Assembly (NCBI RefSeq): GCF_000002985.6
Contig: NC_003284.9
Span: forward strand, 10,106,001-10,170,000
Direction: 5' to 3'
Length of the DNA stretch: 64,000 bases
DNA from: Caenorhabditis elegans
Lineage: Eukaryota; Nematoda; Chromadorea; Rhabditida; Rhabditidae
Position numbers and translations under genes: made by a program. The notes under the pieces are model-generated. The model made no database searches and was not told the DNA's origin. It saw only the letters and a list, made by a program, of their open reading frames with translations. Below, in pieces: positions 46,117 to 56,460 of the stretch; within the stretch, counting starts at the first letter, position 1, and each line of letters starts with the position of its first letter.

Positions 46117-48822
46117 CATCCTCGTTTTAGCTGTCGTCGTCTTTCCCTCACCCTCACCAAATCATCTTGTTGCCTGTGTCTTAAACAAAACGTTAGGTCG
46201 AATTTGTTTTCTTTTCTCCACGCGTAACTTTTTCAAATACTCTTTTTTTTGGTCCAATCTATTCTCATCCCAAAGTTGCTCCTGTTCTGCGCATAATTTC
46301 GGCAGTCAGTGCATTCGTGTTTTCGGAAAATTTGCATTCATTTCTTCCTACTTTCTCTTTATGTATTGATTCTGAGGCACTTTACTACTCTGTTATGTTT
46401 TCTGATTTTTATGCCAAAATATTGACCCAAACTTCTCAAAAATATCTTTCGGGATATAGCTTGTCAGCTTTTATTGCCGCTTTCAACTAGTGTTTTTCAT
46501 TCAAAATTTGTAATTTCTTAATCAACTTTAAAAGTAACTTTAATTTGTCTTCTACGCGGAATCTCGGTTTTTTTCTCTTCTTACAGTTTTTCTCACAAAA
46601 GATTGCATTTTGCATGCGTGCTTTCTTCTATATGAATTGGTGTTCAACGTTTAATTGTCATTACATTTTTATATTATTCTAAATTCCCCTCACATTAATA
46701 AGCTTTTTTTAAATTGCTTAGATTATTCATAGCTTTTTTAAACAAAAAATGCTCATTTTTATTTTAAAATCAAAGTGTATACCGCCAGTAAAAAAGCTGT
46801 AATCAAAATGAATAAAACCTACAGTAGCTAGCTAACATGGGTTTATCATTTCTTTTTTATTTTACACATGTTGCCTCTTCTAGGCAAATGCTTGTTTCCC
46901 ATTTGTCTCAATTTACCTATTATATCCCCGTTATTTGTCTCCAAGTCATCCCATCTTCAATTTTCAATTGTAAAAGAAAAAAAACTGATCAGAATAGGTT
47001 ATTCCCCATTATTTTAATTGTTTTTTGTTCCTACTTCACTTCTCTCCTATATGTTTTCATATTCAAAATTTTGTCTCCACCAAATGGGAAAACATTCTAT
47101 TCTTATTGTTTTGTTCTTGAATAAACTGCATATGCTTCGCGTAAACAGAACTCAAGAAATAAGTGTTTTGTGTTTGAAAACTTGAAGACGACACACAGAA
47201 AAAAAAGCTCTAAATGCAAAAAAGTTGAGAACATCTGTTGAGAATGAATAAAATAAACAATTGAGAAAATTTCAAATGATGATCGAATGAAAGCTCCATT
47301 TTTCTTTTCTTTCATTTTGCTCCACCAATCACTCGATAACATTTGTGCTCTTTGGATAAAAATGTTGCAATTCCACTTGCAATTCGTCCTGTTTAACAAA
47401 TCAGTTGTCATGTTTTGCCAACGAAAACACTTGAAACGTTTGTTTCCAAAAACCGCACTGCCATGTAATATTTTAATTTTTTAATGTTAGATGTTTCTTA
47501 ACTTTGAACACACAAATTTGAACTTTAATTCATTCATCGTCTTTTCTTTTCTTGCAACAAATTACATTTCTAGGCTTTTAAAGTTATTTGGTGTTGACAC
47601 TGTAAAGACCTTTAAAATTTTAAAGTTTAATTTGTATCAATTTTCGTCATTCACACTTTGTTTGCACATATGATCTGTAAATTTAGAATATTATACGAAA
47701 TCAATGTAGAAACCGGTAATTCCTTGCAGAGAAATCTCATAAAACAACACGTTACGCCCAGGTCACCTAAAAGCGATATAATACTATAGGCGCGCTCTAA
47801 TAAATAAATAAATAATTTCGATATAAATTCAAGTACTACTTTAATAAAAAGAGTTTTGTTTTAAAAAAATGTTTGAAAATCATCAATAATCTTGATTTTT
47901 TATCATCCAGATTCCGTTATAGTTTTCATACTTTTTTCTTTTGTGAACTAGACATAATCGGCAAACTTTGAGCTACTCTAATATTTTCTTGAATAAACTC
48001 ACTGTGAATATTTATACAAATCAAATTTAAATAGTGCTTATGAAAAGCTCACGAGTTTATTAAAAAAGTGACTGAAATTCTCAGAAAATTTAAGTCTTGG
48101 ACTGTTATTATGTATATCATTTACAATAATTTTGGTTTTCATTGGCGCTACTCCATATTTTTTGAGTACATGTTCCAGATTAAAACTGAGAACGGCCTTG
48201 TAGGTCATTTGGCCTTATTGGTTGAATGTATATGATTGATTCAAAACGTCAGTGTTCATTATTCGATTCGAAATCTTTTTGGTTACAAACTGTGAACGAG
48301 TACCGATTCCGTTTACTCAATCAGGCACAATTCTTTCTAGTGTCGCCTAAAATACGGCGCATTCACATTTTTAACCAACAAAACGTCTCATTCAAATCTC
48401 AAACAACTTCTTTTCCCATTCTTCTTTTTCATTTTACTTTCTTCTATTGCACCCATCAGATGGGACATGAGATATGAGAAGCGACGGAGCTCCTTCCTTT
48501 TTCCTAAACCAGAAACTGAATTGAAAACCACTCGTTGTGGTTGCGGGGGTCTCCACCAATAATGAGCTGCCGACTGGTCCATTCTGCGCACTCTTCGTTT
48601 TCTATCGAAAGGAGCATAAGAAAAAGACGACACGGGGCCGCGCCCTCTTTTTGGCCAAATCTCGGGGCAAGATATGTGTGTATGCTCGTCAAGCTCGGAC
48701 GCGACGCTTTTTGGTGCTAGGGTTCCGACTTAGGCGAACAACGTTTTTTTCGAGTTTTTAGATGTCGTTTATATGTTTTTTAAATATTGTGTGTTAAGCT
48801 TAAAAATGATCTTTTTTTTCAG
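46117..48822 (+). other. unc-115 3' UTR and intergenic DNA
   Basis: Pyrimidine-rich 3' UTR to about 46.8 kb, then AT-rich intergenic DNA. A GC-richer block at 48480-48770 upstream of the CAP gene has open frames on both strands and may be its promoter or an unrecognised 5' exon. No further gene supported. Confidence 0.45.
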
Positions 48823-48855
48823 CGGTTCCATCGTAAAATCTGCTCACCATTGAGG

Positions 48856-50833
48856 ATGACCATCCCTGAAGATGAGAAGGAATTCGTGGACCAAATGTTA
48901 TTGGAGCATAATACTCGTAGAAAAATGGTTAGTCAGCAAGCTATATCACGCATTAACGTAGCAAGATGTTGCCAATTTCAGCACAGTGCTCCAAATTTAG
49001 AGTGCAGTGAAGAATTATCGGAAATGGCTCAACAATGGGCGGACAAACTTGCAAAACAGGTACTGTATCAACAAACATTTTACTATTAAAAGACAGTGAT
49101 TCAGGCACATATCTCATTTAGTGAATTGAGCGGTATTGGTGAGAACATTACATTTTTCCCTCCAGATATTGATGCTGAGTCAGGTTAGTAATCTTGTTCT
49201 TGCATTTGTTGTCGTTTTTTTCCCATTTGTGTCATTTTGAATTTTCCCCTTTTTCGTTTTCATTCGCAAGAATCAGTACATTACGAAAAAGTGAAGACAA
49301 CTGCAAACTTGGGCGGACGACGATAAATTGAATTTGTAGACTTTCGAAAGCAACGAACCAAAACACTATCTTTTTTACCTCCGTCTGTGCTCAATTGAGA
49401 AATAGCAGAAAAAAAGATTCGCACTTTTGATCAGTTCAGAAGAAAATGTTCTGTTAGTTTCTACATACATTTTACCAAAGTTGAGAGTGACGAAAGAACA
49501 AATTTTTGATAGAGTTTGTCCCCAAAAACAAATTTAGTATTATCAGCATTGATGCAATTTTTTTTTGAAACTTCTGAAGTTCGTGTTATCTTTTCTAAAA
49601 GTTTTTATAGTCGTGGAGCATTGGTATCAAGAGCATGAAAAATACGAGTACGAAACCCCTGGATGGCAGACTGGAACCAATTACTTTACACAAGTTATTT
49701 GGCGGTCGACAAAAGAGGTAACTTGATCCATGCCACAAAAAATAGAAGAAAGATTATTGTGAATTCAGATTGGTGTCGGATGTGCATATGTGAGGAAATC
49801 TCATGAAAATGATGAAGACAACACATCATGCTCAAATGGAAGTGTTTGCAAATCAATGACTTCTCTGAGGTACTTGAACGTTTTTGTGTAACTATAGCGA
49901 TATTTCGCATTAAATTATACAACTGTGCAATCAAATGGAAGTAAAACAACATAATTTGCAATAAACAATGCTCTTTTCATTAGAATTCTGTCATCATGAA
50001 TGGTGAACTACTCAAATGCGTTGTATTTTTTTTGGCATTCAATGCATTAATTCACACAAGTATTAATGTTAATTTTTAGATTTGCAACTATTCTCCAATA
50101 AGCTTTGTGTTTTGTTCTGGAAACAATTCGAAAATTTAAATTTTCACGTTATTTCAAGGTGTAAGATATTTCGAGCGAATATGATTGCTATATATATATA
50201 AGAATTAAAGTAAACAATATGAGCAAATTCTAGCTAACCAACCATTTTTATTTTAGGCATTGTGATTAGTAGGAAACAAAAAATATTAAAAGTGGAGTAG
50301 CGTTTTGAAAAACTGAGATTTTTCCAAATTCCTAAAAATAATATAAAACTTAAATTGTTTATTTATTTTCACGATGATATTTAGTTTTCTGGTGCCATAT
50401 GTATGTTTCAAGACAATTTCAACAATGGCGCTAGTCCACTTTCAAAAGCGTAAAAATTTTCTATTGGTTGCATATTTTCAACTCTGAGCAAAACAATTTT
50501 TCTGACTTTTTTTGTGAACAATTGACGTATTTCCTTTATTTCATTGATAATAACTTCAAATAAACAAAGGAACTTATGTATTTTTAAGTAAAGAACAAAA
50601 TGGGGTTTTTGCGCTTCGAAGCATTTTTCAAAAATTGTATTTGTACGTGTACAACTAATGAAGAAGTAGTTTGGAAAATAAAATGAAATTAAACAACAAT
50701 CAATACGATTTTCAGTAGCAATGGAAAACTGGCAGCAGAAGGCGATAAAGTGATTGTTGCCTTCTATCGTCCCGCAGGAAACAACAATCGATCCGGGCAG
50801 TTTGCGTCAAATGTCTTAAAGCCGATAATTTAA
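48856..50833 (+). CDS. small CAP/SCP-domain (PR-1, GAPR-1-like) protein
   Basis: CAP-superfamily protein of unknown activity; the GAPR-1 branch is intracellular and binds lipid membranes. Six exons: 48856-48927, 48982-49059, 49105-49183, 49611-49717, 49769-49869 and 50716-50833; phases agree, 184 residues. The first intron is only 54 nt and stays open if unspliced, but removing it restores HNTRRKMHSAPNLE, the family's signature (HNxxR..H.AP.L). Later motifs are LSEMAQQWADKLA, GIGENITF, YFTQVIWRSTKEIGVGCA and FYRPAGNNN..FASNVLKP, close to GAPR-1. No signal peptide is encoded from this ATG; an acceptor TTTTTTTTCAG at 48812-48822 suggests trans-splicing just upstream. The second conserved cavity histidine (family GHFTQV) is Tyr here. 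AATAAA lies at 50962. Confidence 0.88.
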
Positions 50834-51206
50834 ATGTATATGTCTTTCTTTGAATTTGTTTGACACTTTCATTCGATCATCTCCGTGAAAAAAACAGCAA
50901 GAAAAGACACGTTTTGATAATAAAACAAAAACACACTCGATTTGAAATTTGAAATACACTCAATAAATAGAAATAAATAGCTCAGTAAAAGACACAATGA
51001 CTTTGGAGGGAAAACGAGGACGCCCAAATAGGGTGCTGTTTGATATCACCTCGCGTTTGGAAAAACAATGTTTTTGGGAATCGGAGAACTTAAAAAATAA
51101 TATTATAACAGTTTAAACACCCTTTGATAGAAAGAAATCATAGAAATTAGAAAAATATATGAAAGATGAGTTAAAATGATAGATGTTGATTGCAGTCGAC
51201 AAGAAT
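50834..51206. other. convergent 3' ends of the CAP gene and erd-2
   Basis: AT-rich 3' UTR DNA shared by two convergent genes; AATAAA on the plus strand at 50962 and 50972. Confidence 0.5.
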
Positions 51207-52741
51207 TTATGCGGACATCTCAAATTGGCGGTTGGATTGAATTACTGTAAAATATTTATAAAGAAGCGGTGTTATCAAGTTTCTCATTTCACTTGATTGA
51301 AAACCTTTTTGTATTAAAAAAGTATACTTTGCTAAATAAGAGTAACATCAACATGTTCCTTTTTAACTGTATTATTCAATCACAGTTTTGAATTCGGTTG
51401 TCATACATAATATTGTAAACTTCCTACTCAACACAAATAATATTTTTACTTCCATTTAACTTAATCTAAACATACCACGAGTGATGTACAAGTAGAAGAA
51501 ATCAGCGTAGAGAACGGTTTGCACGATTCCAGCAACAACCGAAATTGGGTCGAAGAAGCTCTCAGTGTAGTATCTGAAAAATGTTTAATAGTTATAGTCT
51601 ACACCATGTGATTGTGGTTTCTCAGAGTTGTTTAGTGCTGTAAATCTACTCAGCAATTCAACAAAATACATCAATACAAACTGACAAAGTTATATTTTAA
51701 AAAATCTGAGTGATATCACCACAGGCTGTAAACGTGCAATTTAGAACTTTGTGTTTGGCAGTTGTTAAAGAAACGAGGAAGATTGAGTTGAAATCCGAAT
51801 ATGGGGAATACAGTATGTTTGTGCGGTTCTTAACATGTATAAATCTTAGCTTCAAACAATCTGCTCAATCAACTATTAATTATTTTTCTGACGATCTTTT
51901 TCTATTCAAAAAACTTGAATAGTTCTACCAGAATCCTGAACGCTTCAATTTCTTCAATTTTTTTATTTATAGAAACGTATTTCTGAAAGAACAACGTTTA
52001 CTAAAATATGTTTCTTCCTGAATACTCCAAAATAAAAAATCTTCAATTATTCTGGATTTCTTCCAAATTTCGAAAATTACCTGTAGACCCAGTTGAGAAT
52101 GTAGAGGAATCTGTATGACCCGAGTGCAAAGAGATAATGAGCAGTGATAGTTTCCGCATTTCCAGTCCGAGAAAGCATGAAAAGTTGTGGCATAATGGCG
52201 ACAGCTTCCAAATAGATGGAGAATGTCCACATAACCTGGAAACGTTCGAATTTAACCGTACTGAGAGCCATGCCAAAAATTATGTACCTCCATGAAGATA
52301 AACTCGTGGTTGATGAGCAGTGCGAGGATCATACTTGGAATAACCAAGAACTCAATACGAAAAGAATCGTTATTTCTGTCGTAGGTTGCCTTAAACTTTG
52401 CCCACATCAAGTATACGGTTCCAAATGATGCAACAAGGTAGAAGATCTAAAATTTCAAGAAATTAAACTGTTTCTGAAAACAGCAAAATAAATTTACCTT
52501 CATCGCAGTGTTGTAAAAGGAAAAGAAGTTAGTGAAGAGATCCAAGTATCTGGTTACAAAGACGAGAGCAAAAAGCAGTTGGGACCGACCAGAAATTCCT
52601 GAAATTAAGGTTTGTTTTAAATGTTGCTTACTTGTTTTCAAAACACTTACCTTCGCAACTGCGTGACTTCCATATTTTAAGCAGAAGAACAACGATGGCG
52701 ATGGCGTGAGCCACGTCTGCCGTGAAGCGAAACAGATTCAT
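51207..52741 (-). CDS. erd-2: ERD-2, ER lumen protein-retaining (KDEL) receptor
   Basis: Seven-membrane-span Golgi receptor that returns KDEL-tagged proteins to the ER. Six exons: 52741-52651, 52598-52498, 52446-52288, 52235-52081, 51573-51476 and 51244-51207; phases agree, giving exactly 213 residues, the usual family length. Diagnostic stretches are [82 protein letters not shown] and [20 protein letters not shown]. The penultimate exon must be spliced at CGTG/GTATGT (51475): reading through gives a six-residue tail and a stop, whereas the 38-nt last exon gives [12 protein letters not shown], aligned with the family's C-tail. That tail lacks the usual lysine-rich KGKKLSLPA sequence. The start is unambiguous. 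Confidence 0.95.
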
Positions 52742-54630
52742 AATTTCTGCGTTATGGAAGAACAGAAACTACGACAGAAAAGCCGTCCTCTCTAAGAAAC
52801 TATTCGGTCCAAAAGTAGGGCAACGCGGCAAACAGCCCACAAAAATAGAGAGGAAGAGGCAGAGATGCGAGCTATTCGTCCACGTCACACAGTGTTGAGA
52901 CGGCCGCGCTGGTCTCGCAGCGATGTTCGTCTGTGTCTCTTCTCAAGACAGTGGTTTTCGTTGTGGTAACACATGTCTCTCGTCCCTCCTGGGGTCGTCA
53001 GTTCTGTTCGTTATTGGTGATCGTAGAGACACTATGTCTCTGTCCACTTACCTCGGATAGACGGCCTTGTAACTACTTGGAATAGAAAATCTCGGGATGA
53101 CAATGATAAACTGATAACCCAGAAACAAGTATTCATAAAATTGAGCAATCCCAAAACATGAATATCGAGTTTCTTATGCTGGTCTTAAATGTCAATTTTC
53201 CAAATTGCCCACAGGCTCACAAAATTAACATAGACATCTATATTAAAAAAAAAAAAAACTGGGAGACAATATTCCGAATCTTTCATATCTCAAAAGTAAA
53301 ACCTATGGAGCAGCTCAATGCGTCATTTTCATTGTCAAAACTTATAAATTGTTTCGAAAAAAAAATAGTATGAATTATTGCTTATTACTTAATTATTGCT
53401 TATTGATTCCTTCCACAGGGGCAGGAGTATCTGGAAATAGCATCAGAAGGCAAAAGCTCTACAACTTGCACGCAGTTTGAAACATCGGAAAGTTCACAAC
53501 GTATCCACAGAAAATGATATTTTAAAAGTTTAATACCATCTTTTGTTCTTAACAGTAGGTGGTAACAAGATTTGCGTTGCTGAACGTTTTGCTTTGATGA
53601 ATCGCGTCAAGTTTTATAGACGATCATACTCTCAGTAGTACTACACCGACCTCCGACGTTGACATTTTTCAAGCGTTGTAGTAATTTTCCAACCATTGAA
53701 AACTTTTCAGTACCTCAAATCTTCATTTTATTAACTGTTCTCTAGTAAATGACAACTGTTTTGTCTGAGTTACACAAGATTATAGTATCACACAAGCGGC
53801 TTCGGAAATACCACAAGCAACTGTTAGTCAATGCTTTGTTTTCATGAAAAATAAATGACTCAACTCTGTTTTAAAAAATAACATCTACTCCATCAGCTGA
53901 AATTTCAAATCACGCCAGTTTTTCTGTCATAGGTTCAAATGCACTCAAATTTTTCACGTTACTCGAAATTATTTTTATGTTAAGCTTCAATGTTTTCTAA
54001 GAAGCAAAGCTAATGTAGTTTTGTGAATCAGTAGGAATTTGAAACAATTTCTTTTGCATTAATCAGTATTATATAATTTCAAAAACTGCTTTTGAAACAC
54101 ATTCACACCAATGTTTCAAGCTTTTTGGCAATGATTGTCAAATTATTATAATCCTGATAGAATCAACGTTTGCAATCTAAAACTAAAGTCAAGTACTAAA
54201 GTACTGAGACACACATATTGTCTGACAGGTGAGAAACTGAGAGTTGTGTAACAATGGGCGCCTAATTGAAGATCTCAATTCTTTTCCACGAACTATTGAC
54301 TGCAAAAATGGTGGATAGTGATGAATGAAGTCCATTATATACCTCGCTGTTAAACGTTCTATCTCGTCGTTGGTCCATTGCGTCGTTAGTTGTAATAAAT
54401 GCGAAAGAAGAATTGTGGTGTCAAGAACCTGAAGAGATAAACGCGAGGAGCCCGGGCTGCTCGCGTTTGTTCGTGTCTTGAGGCTCGTGATAATTTCAAG
54501 AACAGTCTCCGCCTCACTGGGTACAACGACGTGTCTTATAAAATATCAAGAGTCCATTGAATTTAGTCAGTGTTTCTTTTCATTTCAATTCTCATCAGTG
54601 ATCGTTTCAAAATATTATTTCATAAATTTC
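52742..54630. other. intergenic between divergent genes
   Basis: Upstream DNA of erd-2 (minus) and the secreted-protein gene (plus). 52780-53060 is GC-richer, with CACGTC and GTCTC-rich sequence, and is probably the erd-2 promoter. 54240-54570 may be the promoter of the next gene. No exon supported. Confidence 0.45.
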
Positions 54631-54638
54631 AGGTAGGG

Positions 54639-55601
54639 ATGAATTTCAAACTTTTATTGGTTTTATTTCTCGCAACATCACTTTTGGTGTCGATGAGCGA
54701 CGCTGGTAAAGATCGCAGAAAGAAGCAAAAGCAAAAGGAACGCCAAGAAGATGATGACAATAATGATGAGCCCGCAGGAGGTAACATTTTATTACGAATT
54801 TAAAAATACATTGTTCATCGGTCAAATTGCCTAAAGATATCTATTTTTTGGAAATGCACGATTATTTTTTAGACTGAAATTTTGCACATAAATTGTAAAT
54901 CAATTCGAAATATATATTCTTTTCGTTTTCTTATAAAGTTGATCTACCACTTCTTATGGAAAATTTGAAATATGTAGAGATACGTGCATTGATCATCATT
55001 ATCTGAATTTGAAGGATCTGAAATGGGAGAATCGGGAAAAGCTAAAGATGAGAAAGAGCGAACTTCAGTTCTTGAAAAGCAAGCCGGAAAGAAAGGTGAT
55101 GATGAATCTTCATCATCCGAAGAAGATAAAGAGGATGAAGACGAAAAGAAAGATAACTCTACTGTTATCATCCGCGTAAGTTGTATAATATTCATCAATG
55201 ACTGATCAAATGTCGAGTTTCAGGTAAAGCGTCATACTATGCTTTTTAGTTCTGAAGAATCGAAAGAAGTTAGTAAATGAAAAAAATACAATTCAAGTTA
55301 AAGATTTGTACATTTTAGGAAGAAAATGAAATCATCAAGGCTGAAAAAGAATTAGATGAAGAAAAAGTGGACCAATTCCGACAATCCAGAGTACTCCGTT
55401 TCACCCGTTCAGCCGACGAGGCACGTGTGCTCCCAACTGATGCTGCAAAGGTAATTACATTTTTAAATGAATAATATAAACACTGATTGATTATAGTTCA
55501 AACGCGACACTATCACCCAAACGCTGAAATCAAAAGAGCTGAACGACGGAGTTCAATTGCCATTGGACAAGAAGCCCACCGCTACCGCATCTACCAATTG
55601 A
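54639..55601 (+). CDS. small secreted protein rich in Lys, Glu and Asp, family unknown
   Basis: Five exons: 54639-54780, 55015-55175, 55224-55268, 55319-55450 and 55497-55601; phases agree, 194 residues. It opens with a clear signal peptide (MNFKLLLVLFLATSLLVSMS, then DAG). The mature part has a basic patch (DRRKKQKQKERQ), an acidic run (EDDDNNDE), a mixed KEKD region with SSSSEEDKEDEDEKK, and a less biased C-terminal half (VLRFTRSADEARVLP, FKRDTITQTLKSKELN). I see no cysteine framework or known domain. The 55015 acceptor (TTTGAAG) is non-canonical for C. elegans and is the weakest junction, though it is the only one that keeps the frame. A likely trans-splice acceptor TTTCAG lies 7 nt before the ATG, and AATAAA at 55716. 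Function unknown; perhaps a charged extracellular or ion-binding protein. Confidence 0.8.
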
Positions 55602-55976
55602 TACACACCTCAAGGCTTTCGGATTAATCCGCCTTTCTATTTCTCGCTGTCTCATTACTAAATCATCATAATACGCATTCATGTAGAATAGTTGACCAAC
55701 GGGATGCTCATTTCTAATAAAATTGTTTCCCATCTTTATTTCCTGAATTTCTAATATGCACTTTCAAATTATATTTTTTCGTTTTTTGTAATGAATTATT
55801 ATATTATAATACTGAAGTTTGAATATTTGACACTTCCGTCATAATGATTCTCAAAAGTACAATGTCTTCATGGTTAAAAGTGTTTAGTTAGCTTTGAAAT
55901 TCACTTTTAAACATTTAAATATCACTTGCTAATCAATTTTTGTTACGTAAATATAGTGTAATAAGCAAGACTAATT

Positions 55977-56460
55977 TTCAATTGGCCCGTTGGGGTGCAA
56001 GACTATTAGAGGCTGCAACACTATTTCTCTAAAACACCATAACTTCGGAAACGTGACCAACTTTTGTGGAAAACTCAACTTCATTCTGTTTAAATGATGA
56101 AAAATATATACTTTTCCAATATTTCATTACCGTATTATTAGTCTTGAATTAGCTAATTTATCTCGCAATCTCTATTAGTCTTGCACGCCTACAGACCAAT
56201 TGATTGCATGCAAGACTAATAAAGGAAATACGGTAATTAGTTTAAGTTTAATTTATCCAAAATTGGTTATTTAGTCTGAAATTATAATAAAGTATTGTTG
56301 GCCTGACAAAAAAAAGTGTAAGACTGTTATACTAATATTAAAAGGCTGGAAGACATATTTTTGATGATAATTTTTTGAGACTGATTTTTTGATTTGATTG
56401 ACTTGTAGCGGTGATGAAATAATATGAATGAAAGTCTAACAGAGGAAATACGGCGTATGC
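55977..56460. mobile_element. cluster of inverted-repeat MITE sequences
   Basis: CAATTGGCCCGTTGGGGTGC followed by AAGACTATTAGA (55979 on) is mirrored at 56178-56203 by TCTATTAGTCTTGCACGC and ACAGACCAATTG. Further related pieces follow (TGCAAGACTAATAAAGGAAA at about 56209, GTGTAAGACTGT at about 56315, CAGAGGAAATACGGCG near 56440). They look like overlapping or nested copies of one small non-coding DNA element, also seen at 23.3 kb. Confidence 0.65.

Noticed and set aside
51456..51476. Read-through end of erd-2 (ITRGMFRLS stop)
   Set aside because: Gives 207 residues and no family-like tail. Splicing at 51475 to the exon at 51244 gives 213 residues and an aligned C-terminus.
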